From Haloferax sp046557615 (GTDB taxonomy: Archaea; Halobacteriota; Halobacteria; Halobacteriales; Haloferacaceae): a stretch of 64,000 nt of DNA. The notes below the pieces were generated by a model. The model had not been told where the DNA came from, searched no databases, and worked only from the letters and a program-made list of their open reading frames with translations. The position numbers and the translations under genes are program-made. Location of the stretch: NCBI RefSeq assembly GCF_046557615.1, contig NZ_JBKIII010000001.1, forward strand, positions 682,001 to 746,000. The letters run 5' to 3'. Every line of letters begins with the position of its first letter. Position 1 is the stretch's first letter. This document shows positions 18,259 through 27,830 of this stretch, one piece after another.

Positions 18259-18693
18259 ATGACTGTACGAGACATCGCACGTCCAAAAGACGAACTGGTA
18301 ACAGCAGAACCGGACACAGAAGTACGCGAACTCGCAAAGCGGATGCGAGACCGAAACGTCGGCTCTGTCATCGTCGCCAACGGCGACGAGATTCACGGCA
18401 TCGTCACCGACCGAGACCTCGCCATCAAGGTCGTTGGAGAGGGACGAAACCCCGACAAACTAACCGCGAAAGAGGTGATGGTCGAAGAACCGTTCACGGT
18501 CGATGCCGACTCTGGCGTCTACGAACTCTTCGGACAACTCCGTGAACACGGCGTTCGACGCGCACCGGTGGTCGACGGTGACGAACTGTGCGGCATCGTG
18601 ACGGCCGACGACCTGCTCGTGTTACTCGAAGACGAGATGCACGAACTCTCGCAAATCATCCGTGCTGAGTCACCGCCGTACACACCCGCATAA
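18259..18693 (+). CDS. two-CBS-domain protein
   Basis: The 144-residue protein is made of a single pair of CBS motifs (a Bateman module): the first, about residues 5-60, has VGSVIVANGDEIHGIVTDRD. The second, about residues 72-130, has GVRRAPVVDGDELCGIVTADD. Such modules bind adenosyl nucleotides, often AMP/ATP or S-adenosylmethionine, and act as energy or ligand sensors. There is no attached effector domain, so its partner is unknown. It is followed after 95 nt by purL on the same strand, with an A/T-rich stretch (near 18750-18770) that may be a separate purL promoter. Confidence 0.88.
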   Translation: MTVRDIARPKDELVTAEPDTEVRELAKRMRDRNVGSVIVANGDEIHGIVTDRDLAIKVVGEGRNPDKLTAKEVMVEEPFTVDADSGVYELFGQLREHGVRRAPVVDGDELCGIVTADDLLVLLEDEMHELSQIIRAESPPYTPA

Positions 18694-18788
18694 GTCGCAG
18701 TGGAGGCGACTTTCGGGACATTCGATTTTTTGGGCACGTTTGTGCATATAGAAAGGGTTTACAACCTGCGTTATGACCATACCAGTGA

Positions 18789-20897
18789 ATGACGCTTCCC
18801 GACGCGGACCGCGACCTCATCGTCGCCGAACTCGGTCGAGACCCGACACCGACCGAGGAGATGCTGTTCGAGAACCTCTGGAGCGAGCACTGTGCGTATC
18901 GGTCGTCCCGGCCGTTGCTGTCGGCGTTCGACTCGGAAGGAGAACAAGTCGTTATCGGCCCCGGTGACGACGCCGCAGTCGTCTCACTCGACGACGAGAC
19001 GTACATCACCCTCGGTATCGAGAGCCACAACCACCCCTCGTACGTGGACCCGTACGACGGCGCGGCAACCGGTGTCGGCGGCATCGTCCGCGACACCCTC
19101 TCGATGGGTGCATACCCCATCGCACTCGCCGACTGCCTCTACTTCGGCGACTTCGACCGCGAACACTCTCGCTACCTCCTCGACGGCGTGGTCGAAGGAA
19201 TCGCCGACTACGGTAACGCAATCGGTGTCCCAACCGTCGCGGGCGCGACTTCGTTCCACGAGAAGTACGAAGGTAACCCGCTCGTCAACGTCGCGTGTGT
19301 CGGCCTTCTCTCTGCCGAGCGCCTCATCACCGCTGAAGCACAGAAGGCAGGTAACAAACTCGTCCTCGTCGGTAGTTCGACCGGCCGTGACGGCCTCGGC
19401 GGCGCATCGTTCGCCAGCGAAGACCTCGGCGAAGACGCCGAAACCGAAGACCGACCCGCCGTCCAAGTCGGCGACCCCTACACTGAAAAACTCCTCATCG
19501 AATGCAGCGAAGCCCTCATCGACGAGGGCATCGTGGAATCCTGCCGTGACCTCGGCGCAGCAGGTCTCGGCGGTGCGTCGTCCGAACTCGTCGCCAAGGG
19601 CGGCTTTGGTGCGACCATCGACCTGAACAAGGTCCACCAGCGCGAACCCGAGATGCGCCCCTTCGAGATTCTCCTCTCCGAATCTCAAGAGCGCATGTGC
19701 TACGAGGTCACCCCGGAGAACGTCGAGCGCGTCCAAGAACTCGCCGACCGCTTCGACCTCGGCAGTGCCGTCATCGGCGAAGTCGCCGAAGGCAACTACG
19801 TCTGTACGTTCGACGGCGAAGCAGTCGTGGACGTGCCACCGGAGTACGTCGCCGACGGCGCGCCGATGAACGACCTCGATTCGACCGAGCCCGAACAGGC
19901 AACGCGTGACCTCCCCGAAGTCTCGCTCCTCGAAGCCATCGAGGCGGTCCTTTCGGACCCCAACACCGCGTCCAAAGAGTGGGTCTACCGCCAATACGAC
20001 CACGAAGTCGGCCTTCGGACTGCACGACGGCCCGGCGACGACGCCGCACTCCTCGACATCCCCGAGGCAGACACCAAACTCGCGTTCACCGCAGGTGCAG
20101 ACCCCAACTGGACCAACGCAGCACCGTACGACGGCGCGCGCGCAGTCGCCTTCGAGAACGCGACGAACCTCGCCGCGAAGGGCGCAACCCCACTCGCCGC
20201 AGTGGACTGTCTCAACGGCGGTAATCCCGAGAAACCCGACGTGTACGGCGGGTTCAAAGGCATCGTCGATGGTCTCGCCGACATGTGTCGCGCACTCTCT
20301 GTGCCTGTCGTCGGCGGTAACGTCTCGCTCTACAACGACTCCGTTGCCGGTCCGATTCCGCCGACGCCGACGCTCGCGATGGTTGGTTCGGCAGACGGCC
20401 CCTCGCCCGGCATGTCGCTCTCGGGTGACGGCGACCTGTTCCTCGTTGGCTACCCAGGCGACGCGCTCGGCGGGTCCACGCTCCTCCAGCACGAAGGTGG
20501 CTCGGACGCCTTCCCGACGCTCCCCGACGGCGAAACCGCGGCCGACGTACTCGCTGCGATTCGCGCCGTCGCAACCGACGACTCGACGCTCGCAGTCCAC
20601 GACGTGAGCCACGGAGGTCTCGCAGTCACGCTCGCCGAGATGGTCACCGAAGAAATCGGCGCAGACATCGCCGTCGAGAACGTTATCCAACTCTTCGACG
20701 AGACGCCAGGTCGCGTCGTCGTCGAGAGTACTGACGTGGATGCACTCGTCGAACTCACTGGCGACGTACCGGTCTACGAACTCGGAACGACGACCGACGA
20801 CGAATATCTGGGTGTGACGGTCGATGACGACTACGTTGCCTTCGATGCGTCAGCCATCGCCGACCTGCGCGGCGTCCTCACCCGCGAACTCGACTAA
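18789..20897 (+). CDS. purL: phosphoribosylformylglycinamidine synthase subunit PurL
   Basis: The 702-residue synthetase subunit catalyses step four of purine synthesis, ATP-dependent conversion of FGAR to FGAM, working with PurS and PurQ, which are not in this window. Characteristic segments include ENLWSEHCAYRSSRP near residue 27, GIESHNHPSYVDPYDGAATG near 75, the GDPYTEKLLIEC and AGLGGASSEL stretches, and VVGGNVSLYND in the second half. The length fits the small archaeal/Gram-positive type of PurL. The start ATG 18789 gives MTLPDADRDLIVAELGRDPT. A long antisense open frame (18984-20690) is only a composition shadow. Confidence 0.95.
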   Translation: MTLPDADRDLIVAELGRDPTPTEEMLFENLWSEHCAYRSSRPLLSAFDSEGEQVVIGPGDDAAVVSLDDETYITLGIESHNHPSYVDPYDGAATGVGGIVRDTLSMGAYPIALADCLYFGDFDREHSRYLLDGVVEGIADYGNAIGVPTVAGATSFHEKYEGNPLVNVACVGLLSAERLITAEAQKAGNKLVLVGSSTGRDGLGGASFASEDLGEDAETEDRPAVQVGDPYTEKLLIECSEALIDEGIVESCRDLGAAGLGGASSELVAKGGFGATIDLNKVHQREPEMRPFEILLSESQERMCYEVTPENVERVQELADRFDLGSAVIGEVAEGNYVCTFDGEAVVDVPPEYVADGAPMNDLDSTEPEQATRDLPEVSLLEAIEAVLSDPNTASKEWVYRQYDHEVGLRTARRPGDDAALLDIPEADTKLAFTAGADPNWTNAAPYDGARAVAFENATNLAAKGATPLAAVDCLNGGNPEKPDVYGGFKGIVDGLADMCRALSVPVVGGNVSLYNDSVAGPIPPTPTLAMVGSADGPSPGMSLSGDGDLFLVGYPGDALGGSTLLQHEGGSDAFPTLPDGETAADVLAAIRAVATDDSTLAVHDVSHGGLAVTLAEMVTEEIGADIAVENVIQLFDETPGRVVVESTDVDALVELTGDVPVYELGTTTDDEYLGVTVDDDYVAFDASAIADLRGVLTRELD

Positions 20898-20965
20898 CGA
20901 CACAGTTCGAACGCTCTTTCTCTGTTTCGGCGGCCGCGACCCGCACGTTTACCGCCATTCGTCAC

Positions 20966-21736
20966 ATGAATTCGGCAATGGAAATTGCGATTCTCACCGT
21001 CGGCGACGAGGTACTTGCGGGCGACATCGAGAACACGAACGCCTCGTGGGTCGCCCGCCAGATGGCCGACCGTGGGGCGACAGTCACGCGTATCCTCACC
21101 CTCCCCGACGACGAATCGCTCATCACCAAGTGGGTAGGGCGGTGGCAGGCCACGTTCGACGCTGTCGTGGTCATAGGTGGTCTCGGTGGAACGCACGACG
21201 ACGTGACGATGGACGCCGTCGCGGACGCGTTCGGTCGCGAACTCGTCGTCGAAGCGGCGGTCAGACAGGACGTGGTCGCGACTGCTCGCGCCTACGAGGA
21301 AGCCAATCCGGAACTGTTCGAGGATACCGATGGACTCGAATTAGATGTGGATGCATGGGCGGCAACACCGGCAGGTGCGGAACCGCTCATCAACACCGTT
21401 GGTCTGTCACCGGGATGCGTCGTCGAGAACGTGTTCGTCTTCCCGGGACCGCCGGACGAACTCAAGTCGATGTTCGAGCAGGTGGCAGACCGATTCGATG
21501 GCGCGGTCACAAGCACGATGCTCTACACGGGGACACCGGAAGGGATGATGACGGACGTATTTGATTCTCTCTCTGACCGATTCGACGTGACCGTCGGAAG
21601 CTATGCCTCTCGCGGGGAGACACCGAATCGAATCAAACTCAGCGGGACCGACGAAGAGACGTTGAACGCCGCGGTCGAATGGCTCTTCGAAAATGCCGAC
21701 GTGGCCAACGACCCGTCAGCCGTACGGTTCGACTAA
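20966..21736 (+). CDS. molybdopterin-binding-domain protein, CinA/competence-damage type
   Basis: The 256-residue protein begins MNSAMEIAILTVGDEVLAGDIENTN; the ATG at 20978 is an equally good start. The TVGDEVLAGD...N and VVIGGLGGTHDDVT motifs are those of the MoaB/MogA/CinA-N fold. It lacks the C-terminal nicotinamide-amidase part of full bacterial CinA. Stand-alone versions in archaea may hydrolyse nucleotide-like substrates or take part in NAD repair; the role is inferred. A PGCVVENVFVFPGPPDELKSMFE segment is typical. It is convergent with the quinone-reductase-like gene, whose stop begins at the next base. Confidence 0.87.
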   Translation: MNSAMEIAILTVGDEVLAGDIENTNASWVARQMADRGATVTRILTLPDDESLITKWVGRWQATFDAVVVIGGLGGTHDDVTMDAVADAFGRELVVEAAVRQDVVATARAYEEANPELFEDTDGLELDVDAWAATPAGAEPLINTVGLSPGCVVENVFVFPGPPDELKSMFEQVADRFDGAVTSTMLYTGTPEGMMTDVFDSLSDRFDVTVGSYASRGETPNRIKLSGTDEETLNAAVEWLFENADVANDPSAVRFD

Positions 21737-22705
21737 CTACGGTTCGAGTACCACTTTGCCGACGCTCTTTCTGTCCTCGACGTACTGGTGTGCCTCAGCG
21801 GCGTCTTCGAGGTCGAACGTCTCACCGACGACGACTTCGAGTTTTCCGTCGGCGAGAAGCGAAGAGAGTTTGGGAACCGCACCGAGTACCGACTCGGGGC
21901 GTTTCTGCATCGCGTTTCCGAGGTGGAAGCCGATGACCGACTTGTTCTCGAAGAGCAGTCGCGTGGTGTCTGCTTTGGCAACCTCGCCGGAGGCGGCCCC
22001 GTAGGTGACGATGCGACCGAAGTCCGAGAGTGCGTCGAGACTTCGGTCGAAGGTCTTCCCGCCGACACCGTCGAGAACGAGGTCCACGCCATCTTCGGTC
22101 TCGCCGTCGATGACGTCGCGGAAGTCGGTCTCAGTGTACTGGATTCCGTGGTCGAGACCGAGGTCGAGTGCGAGCGAAATCTTCCGCTCGGTGCTGGCAG
22201 TTCCGAAGGTTTCGGCACCCGCGAGCGAGGCGAGTTGGACTGCCGCGGTTCCGACGCCGCCCGCCGCGGCGTGAATCAGCACACGTTCGCCTGCTTCGAG
22301 TCCGCCCCATTCGTGGAGGCAGTTGTAGGCAGTGAGGAACTGAATCGGGAATCCAGCGGCCTCGGCGAACGACATCGACTCCGGAACGTCGAACAGGGCA
22401 GTCGCGGACGCGGTGACGTACTCCGCGTAGGCACCGCCACCAGTCAGGGCGACGACGCGCTCGCCGACTTCGCGCTCGACACCCTCACCCACTGCGTCGA
22501 TAGTTCCTGCGGCCTCCATTCCGGGCGTGTACGTCGGTTCCGGGCCGTTTCGGTAGTGGCCACGGCGTTGCATGATATCGGCGAAATTGATGCCTGCGGC
22601 TTCGACCGCGATTCTGACCTCGCCGGGGGCGGGTTCGGGAGCTTCAGTCTCTCGGACGTCGAGTACATCGCTCGAACCGTACTCGGGGACAACGACAGTT
22701 CGCAT
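21737..22705 (-). CDS. zinc-independent quinone oxidoreductase-like MDR protein
   Basis: The 322-residue medium-chain dehydrogenase/reductase belongs to the QOR (zeta-crystallin) branch. An N-terminal GroES-like domain (with GYR-like NGPEPTYTPGMEAAGTIDAVG) is followed by a nucleotide-binding domain with the AAAGGVGTAAVQLA motif at about residues 143-156. The structural and catalytic zinc cysteines of alcohol dehydrogenases are absent. It would use NAD(P)H to reduce quinones or other enones; the exact substrate is unknown. The start ATG at 22705 gives MRTVVVPEYGSSDVLDV. It is oriented convergent to the CinA-like gene. Confidence 0.88.
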   Translation of the reverse strand: MRTVVVPEYGSSDVLDVRETEAPEPAPGEVRIAVEAAGINFADIMQRRGHYRNGPEPTYTPGMEAAGTIDAVGEGVEREVGERVVALTGGGAYAEYVTASATALFDVPESMSFAEAAGFPIQFLTAYNCLHEWGGLEAGERVLIHAAAGGVGTAAVQLASLAGAETFGTASTERKISLALDLGLDHGIQYTETDFRDVIDGETEDGVDLVLDGVGGKTFDRSLDALSDFGRIVTYGAASGEVAKADTTRLLFENKSVIGFHLGNAMQKRPESVLGAVPKLSSLLADGKLEVVVGETFDLEDAAEAHQYVEDRKSVGKVVLEP

Positions 22706-22764
22706 ACACGTAGGTGTGCCCGAGGACAGAAAAATGCGGAGAACGCGGAAGTGCTATCGCGTTC

Positions 22765-22920
22765 TCAGGCGAGAAGCAGCGGGAGGCCGAACGTGACGGC
22801 GACGCCGATGACGAAAATGACGATTCCGGTCGTAACTTGGCTCATCGTGAAGTCCTGCATCGGCGAGGTGACGCGGCCGTCCTCGTCGCCGTGGTCGTGA
22901 TGGTCGTCGTGGTCGCTCAT
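22765..22920 (-). CDS. small single-helix membrane protein with His/Asp-rich N-terminus
   Basis: The 51-residue protein begins MSDHDDHHDHGDEDG, a cluster of His and Asp that could bind metal ions. It continues with a short linker and one C-terminal transmembrane helix (TTGIVIFVIGVAVTFGLPLLLA, about residues 30-51). The ATG at 22918-22920 is preferred over an upstream in-frame ATG at 22947, which would add an unrelated nine residues. Short proteins of this layout are common in haloarchaeal genomes but their function is unknown. It is on the same strand as, and 59 bp upstream of, the quinone-reductase-like gene. Confidence 0.62.
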   Translation of the reverse strand: MSDHDDHHDHGDEDGRVTSPMQDFTMSQVTTGIVIFVIGVAVTFGLPLLLA

Positions 22921-23042
22921 ACGCGAGGCGACGGGTTCGCAATACAAAAACGCACCTAACCGTCGTTCGGGAGTAGCCGATGGAGTCTGCTATTCGAATC
23001 CGCGCACAGACCTAAGTCACGCGCGACAGTCGTCTACGATAG

Positions 23043-24803
23043 ATGACATCACATCCGCGAGACGAAGAGCGGCGCTGGTGGAAAGAGGCGGTCGTCTACC
23101 AAATCTACCCTCGGAGTTTCAAAGACTCCGATGGAGACGGCGTCGGTGACATTCCCGGCATCATCGAGAAAGCCGACTATCTCGCCGACCTCGGCGTCGA
23201 TTGTATCTGGTTGAACCCAGTGTACGAATCGCCAAACGCAGACAACGGCTACGATATCGCCGATTATCGGGCGATCATGGACGAGTTCGGGACGATGGAT
23301 GACTGGGAGCAACTCCGTGACGAGTTGCACAAACGAGACATCAAACTCATCATGGACCTCGTGGTCAACCACACCTCCGACGAACACGCGTGGTTCCTCA
23401 ACTCCCGAGCATCGACCGACAACGAATTTCGAGAGTACTACTGGTGGCGCGAAGGCCGTGACCCCGAGGAGACGGACCTCGACCCCGAGGTCTATGACAC
23501 GCCCGACGACGTGAACGAAGTCCCACCGAACGATTGGGAGTCTTTCTTCGGTGGGCCAGCCTGGAGTTACGACGAGGACTCTGGCGAGTGGTATCTCCAC
23601 CTCTTCGACCGCAAGCAACCCGACCTGAACTGGGAAAACGAGGCCGTCCGCGACGAGGTCTTCGAGATGATGGAGTGGTGGCTCCAGAAGGGAATCGACG
23701 GCTTTCGGATGGACGTTATCAACCTCATCTCCAAACCCGAGGGACTGCCCGACACCGACCCCGAAAACGACATCGAGACCATCGACCGTGCGGTGAACGG
23801 ACCGAACGTCCACGACTATCTCGGCGAGATGCGCGAGCGCGTCTTGGAACCTGACTTCCTCAGCGTGGGTGAGATGATTGGCGCGCCGATGCCGATGGAG
23901 ACGGCGCGACAGTACGTGACGCCCGGCCCGGAAGGAGATGGTCTCTCGATGATTTTCCACTTCGAACACGTACTCGTCGACCGGGGCGACGACGCACTGG
24001 AGTTGACCGAGTGGACCCTCCCGGACCTCAAAGCAATCTTCGACCGCTGGCAGGATGGCCTCGCCGAAGCGGGGTGGAACTCGCTCTACTTCAACAACCA
24101 CGACCAACCCCGCCAAGTCTCTCGCTACGGGAACGACAGCGAATACCGTCGTGAATCGGCGAAGTTACTCGCCACCTTGCTTCACACCCTTCGGGGGACA
24201 CCGTACATCTACCAAGGTGAGGAACTGGGCATGACGAACTACCCATTCGAGTCACTGGACGACTTCCGCGACGTGGCGACGCTCAATCCCATTCGAAGTG
24301 CGCTCGAAGCCGGTGAAATCGAGTCGTTCGAAGCAGTCAAAGACAGGGCACGAGCGATGAGTCGCGACAACGCTCGGACGCCGATGCAGTGGGACGACAG
24401 CGAGTACGCGGGTTTCACCGACCCCGATTCGACGCCGTGGATTGACGTCAACCCGAACAAGGAGACCATCAACGTCGAAGCCGAACGCGCCGACCAAAAT
24501 TCGGTGTGGCACTACTACCGTGATCTGATTTCACTCCGGAAGGAACACGATGTCATCGTCTACGGCGACTACGACCCACTCACCCCGGGCCACGAGTCGC
24601 TGTGGGCCTACACGCGAACGCTGGGCGACGACTCGCTCTTGGTCGTCCTCAACTTCTCGGACGACGAGACACAGTTCGAATCGCCGGAAGACCTCAAAGG
24701 CGCAAACGCAGAGATACTCATCTCGAACTACGAAGCCGACGTTAGCGACGTTGCAGACGCGGTGCTTCGACCGTGGGAGGCCCGCGTCTACGACCTCCGA
24801 TAA
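23043..24803 (+). CDS. GH13 alpha-glucosidase / oligo-1,6-glucosidase (copy 1)
   Basis: The 586-residue cytoplasmic glycoside hydrolase family 13 enzyme has a TIM barrel opening WWKEAVVYQIYPRSFKDSDG. The catalytic nucleophile is Asp224 in GFRMDVINL, the acid/base is Glu277 in VGEMIG, and the third Asp is Asp354 in NNHDQPR. The loop GDIPGIIEKADYL and the C-terminal beta domain fit oligo-1,6-glucosidase/alpha-glucosidase subfamilies, acting on small alpha-glucans and disaccharides. There is no signal peptide. A paralogue lies 536 bp downstream, with two perfectly identical stretches of 75 nt and 61 nt, so the pair arose by duplication. Confidence 0.92.
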   Translation: MTSHPRDEERRWWKEAVVYQIYPRSFKDSDGDGVGDIPGIIEKADYLADLGVDCIWLNPVYESPNADNGYDIADYRAIMDEFGTMDDWEQLRDELHKRDIKLIMDLVVNHTSDEHAWFLNSRASTDNEFREYYWWREGRDPEETDLDPEVYDTPDDVNEVPPNDWESFFGGPAWSYDEDSGEWYLHLFDRKQPDLNWENEAVRDEVFEMMEWWLQKGIDGFRMDVINLISKPEGLPDTDPENDIETIDRAVNGPNVHDYLGEMRERVLEPDFLSVGEMIGAPMPMETARQYVTPGPEGDGLSMIFHFEHVLVDRGDDALELTEWTLPDLKAIFDRWQDGLAEAGWNSLYFNNHDQPRQVSRYGNDSEYRRESAKLLATLLHTLRGTPYIYQGEELGMTNYPFESLDDFRDVATLNPIRSALEAGEIESFEAVKDRARAMSRDNARTPMQWDDSEYAGFTDPDSTPWIDVNPNKETINVEAERADQNSVWHYYRDLISLRKEHDVIVYGDYDPLTPGHESLWAYTRTLGDDSLLVVLNFSDDETQFESPEDLKGANAEILISNYEADVSDVADAVLRPWEARVYDLR

Positions 24804-24881
24804 GTCGCACTGACGGACTCTTCGCTTATTCCCCATTCAGTGCCGAACTAGCCGAAAAGTAACGTGTGCGAAGTCACCAAG

Positions 24882-25100
24882 CTATAGAACCAATCCGGCA
24901 AAAATGCACAGGCAACCAAGTCCGAGAACGAAGAATACGCCGACGAGACGTGCATAGAGTTCCTGTTTTTGCTTCGCTCTCTCGGGATTGTCTTGCCACT
25001 CTCGGGCGCTCACGTAGTTCCTCACGCGGTGCGGAAAACGGATAGAGGCCGCTCCAACCACCACGAATAGGAGACCTACGGCGACGAGGAGTGGTTGCAT
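24882..25100 (-). CDS. small two-helix membrane protein
   Basis: The 72-residue protein has two hydrophobic helices, about residues 3-18 and 53-71, joined by a basic/polar loop (RVRNYVSAREWQDNPERAKQKQ). The layout resembles DUF6199-like small membrane proteins in archaea and bacteria, but that is only a likeness. The start ATG at 25098-25100 was taken because the upstream open frame to 25358 has poor codon use and crosses the promoter region of the second glucosidase. It sits antisense between the two glucosidase genes, and no link to glucan metabolism is visible. Confidence 0.6.
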   Translation of the reverse strand: MQPLLVAVGLLFVVVGAASIRFPHRVRNYVSAREWQDNPERAKQKQELYARLVGVFFVLGLGCLCIFAGLVL

Positions 25101-25338
25101 TACTCGAAGATGGTACGCATGCTGACATAATTCTGCTGACGGCGATACCTGATTTGTACGTCGGGCCAAAATTGGAGAGTCGCCGTGACCGATACGCGCC
25201 CTGTACTCAACGCGGACTCGACAAACTACCAGTGAGTGAAAGTTCCAACAGGACCAAAATAGCCGCCACACATTCCTTAGCCCACTGACACCACCCAAAC
25301 CGACGGAGTGAAATTCGGTTCCGAGTGAACTTCTGGTA

Positions 25339-27078
25339 ATGACGACTTTCGACCGCACGTGGTGGAAAGAAGCGGTCGTCTATCAGGTCTATCCCCGGAG
25401 TTTCAACGACTCCGACGGCGACGGACTGGGCGACATTCCGGGCATCATCGAGAAAGTAGACTACCTTGACGACCTCGGCGTCGATTGTCTGTGGCTGAAT
25501 CCAGTCTACGACTCACCTGGCGTCGACAACGGCTACGACATCGCCGACTACCGCTCCATCTTGGACGAGTTCGGGACGATGGACGACTGGGAGACGCTCC
25601 GTGACGAGTTGCACAAACGAGACATCAAACTCATCATGGACCTCGTGGTCAACCACACCTCCGACGAACACACGTGGTTCCTCAACTCTCAGTCTTCGGG
25701 GGATAGCGACTTCCGAGAGTACTACTGGTGGCGCGAAGGCCGTGACCCCGAGGAGACGGACCTCGACCCCGAGGACTACGACACGCCCGACGACGTGAAC
25801 GAAGTCCCACCGAACGACTGGCAATCCTTCTTCGGCGGGCCAGCCTGGAGTTACGACGAGGACTCTGGCGAGTGGTATCTCCACATTTTCGACGAGCGAA
25901 TGCCCGACCTGAACTGGGAGACCGAGGCCGTCCGCGACGAGGTCTTCGAGATGATGGAATGGTGGTTCGACAAGGGTATCGACGGCTTCCGAATGGACGT
26001 CATCAACCTCATCTCCAAACCCGACGGACTGCCGAACAGCGACGACCCGGAAGCAATCGTTCGCGGTGCAGGGCAGTTCGTCAACGGCCCGCGCGTCCAC
26101 GACTATCTCGAAGAACTCCACGACCGAGTACTCGACGAGGAAGCGATGACCGTCGGCGAGATGGCCGAACTCTCGGTCGAAGAGGCACGACAGTACACTG
26201 GACGCGACGGCGACGGCATGAGCATGGTGTTCACCTTCGACCACATGCGCCTCGATATGACCGACGCAGGCCGGTGGTCCTACCGCGAGTGGTCGCCACA
26301 AGAACTCAAAGAGACCATGACTCACTGGCAGGAGGGCCTCGCAGACGAAGGCTGGAACTCACTGTTCCTCAACAATCACGACGAGCCTCGGCAAGTCTCA
26401 CGCTTCGGTGACGACGAGTATTACCGCCGCGAGTCGGCGAAGATGCTCGCCACCTTACTTCACACCCTTCGCGGGACGCCCTACATCTACCAAGGCGAAG
26501 AGCTGGGCATGACGAACTACCCATTCGACTCGCTGGAGGAAGTGCGCGACGTGGACACCATCAAGAACGTTCGTGCCGCCCGGAAATCGGGTCGCATCGA
26601 CGACGCTGACGTGATGGACCTCGTTCGCTACCGGACCCGTGACAACGCCCGAACGCCGATGCAGTGGAACGACTCCACACACGCTGGATTCACCGAGAGC
26701 GAGGCGACGCCGTGGATGCCGGTCAACCCGAACAAAGACGACATCAACGCCAAAGACGCGCGTGACGACCCCGAGTCGATTTGGCACTACTATCGCGACC
26801 TCATTTCCCTCCGTAAAGAGCGTGACGTACTCGTCTACGGCGACTACGACCTGCGACTCGAAGACCACGAGAACCTGTGGGTTTACACGCGAACGCTGGA
26901 AGAGGACTCGCTCTTGGTTGTCCTCAACTTCGCTGGCGAAGAAACGCGATTCGACCCGCCGAGTGACCTCCGCGGTGAAGCGGCCGACCTGCTCATCTCG
27001 AACTACGAGTCTGACATCGTTTCGGTCGAGACGACAGTCCTCCGCCCGTGGGAGGCCCGCGTCTACGACCTGCACTAA
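25339..27078 (+). CDS. GH13 alpha-glucosidase / oligo-1,6-glucosidase (copy 2)
   Basis: The 579-residue paralogue of the enzyme at 23043 keeps the full triad: Asp220 (GFRMDVINL), Glu274 (TVGEMAEL) and Asp348 (NNHDEPR). It opens with WWKEAVVYQVYPRSFNDSDG. The subdomain after the acid/base differs from copy 1 (VRGAGQFVNGPRVHDYLEELHDRV versus IETIDRAVNGPNVHDYLGEM), which may change specificity. Nucleotide identity is patchy, with blocks of complete identity (25597-25671 equals 23313-23387), as after gene conversion. A 238-bp upstream gap holds its promoter and no other gene. Confidence 0.92.
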   Translation: MTTFDRTWWKEAVVYQVYPRSFNDSDGDGLGDIPGIIEKVDYLDDLGVDCLWLNPVYDSPGVDNGYDIADYRSILDEFGTMDDWETLRDELHKRDIKLIMDLVVNHTSDEHTWFLNSQSSGDSDFREYYWWREGRDPEETDLDPEDYDTPDDVNEVPPNDWQSFFGGPAWSYDEDSGEWYLHIFDERMPDLNWETEAVRDEVFEMMEWWFDKGIDGFRMDVINLISKPDGLPNSDDPEAIVRGAGQFVNGPRVHDYLEELHDRVLDEEAMTVGEMAELSVEEARQYTGRDGDGMSMVFTFDHMRLDMTDAGRWSYREWSPQELKETMTHWQEGLADEGWNSLFLNNHDEPRQVSRFGDDEYYRRESAKMLATLLHTLRGTPYIYQGEELGMTNYPFDSLEEVRDVDTIKNVRAARKSGRIDDADVMDLVRYRTRDNARTPMQWNDSTHAGFTESEATPWMPVNPNKDDINAKDARDDPESIWHYYRDLISLRKERDVLVYGDYDLRLEDHENLWVYTRTLEEDSLLVVLNFAGEETRFDPPSDLRGEAADLLISNYESDIVSVETTVLRPWEARVYDLH

Positions 27079-27084
27079 TCGCTC

Positions 27085-27726
27085 TCAGTCCCGTTCTTTC
27101 CGCCCGTCGTCTGCTGTCGAGAGAGCCAACGCAGACATCTGCAAGTGTGGGTCTTCGACGTTCGTCCCCGAGAGGAACGCCTGTCTAACTCCCGCTTCCG
27201 GCCCGCGAGCAGGCACGACCCGGAGGTTCGATACGTCTCCCACAACTGCGCGAATCTCTCGGTCGACCGTATCGCGCGCTTCGACTGGAACAGCGAGCAA
27301 CACCTCGCTTAATTCGCAGTCGCTGCGGTCGCCAAGTTCGGCAACAACGTCGCTGTCGGCGGCTTGCAACTCGATTCTGAATCGCCACGGCGTGGTGAGA
27401 AAGGTCCGTCGCTCGTTTTGGACGACCGGCCACTCGTGTGCTTCGGCCCGTTCGACGACGGCAGCGACATCTTCGACGACGACGCCGAAGTGGTCGAATT
27501 TGACCCGCGGCCCCGGTGCGAGCGTCACGTCTGCGCTCCCACCACGGTTCGTCTGGAGTCGAAGTTTGAACTCGTCCGGCGGGGTTTCGTCGGGTGACAG
27601 TGAGACAGATTCGCCATCGGCAGACCCGAACTTCGCGTTCGGCGTGATGCCGTGGTCCGCGAGTGTTGCGGTCGCGTGTTCGATATCCGGGGTCTGATAG
27701 TGGAGGTGGAAGACCGAGGGGACCAT
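27085..27726 (-). CDS. VOC-superfamily (glyoxalase-like) protein
   Basis: The protein has 213 residues from the ATG at 27724-27726. Two beta-alpha-beta-beta-beta units typical of vicinal-oxygen-chelate proteins are visible: MVPSVFHLHYQTPDIEHATATLADHG at the start and VKFDHFGVVVEDVAAVVERAEAHEW in the middle. The latter contains the His of VKFDHFGV that usually binds metal. A C-terminal extra region of about 90 residues (VVAELGDRSDCELSEVLLAVP ...) is not assigned. The longer frame to 27849 has AT-rich codons unlike this gene. It abuts the second glucosidase convergently (6 bp apart); the substrate is unknown. Confidence 0.8.
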   Translation of the reverse strand: MVPSVFHLHYQTPDIEHATATLADHGITPNAKFGSADGESVSLSPDETPPDEFKLRLQTNRGGSADVTLAPGPRVKFDHFGVVVEDVAAVVERAEAHEWPVVQNERRTFLTTPWRFRIELQAADSDVVAELGDRSDCELSEVLLAVPVEARDTVDREIRAVVGDVSNLRVVPARGPEAGVRQAFLSGTNVEDPHLQMSALALSTADDGRKERD

Positions 27727-27830
27727 TATCAAATCAATTGTTGGAGCGTTTTTCAAGATATCGGCTTCTGAGATGTAGCTCCAAACGTTCGTACACAAGT
27801 GATAATATCCACTGTTGTTCAGATTGTGAT

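Noticed and set aside
18984..20690. A 568-codon minus-strand frame opposite purL.
   Set aside because: purL is complete and recognised over its whole length; the antisense product is Val/Glu/Gly-rich composition shadow.
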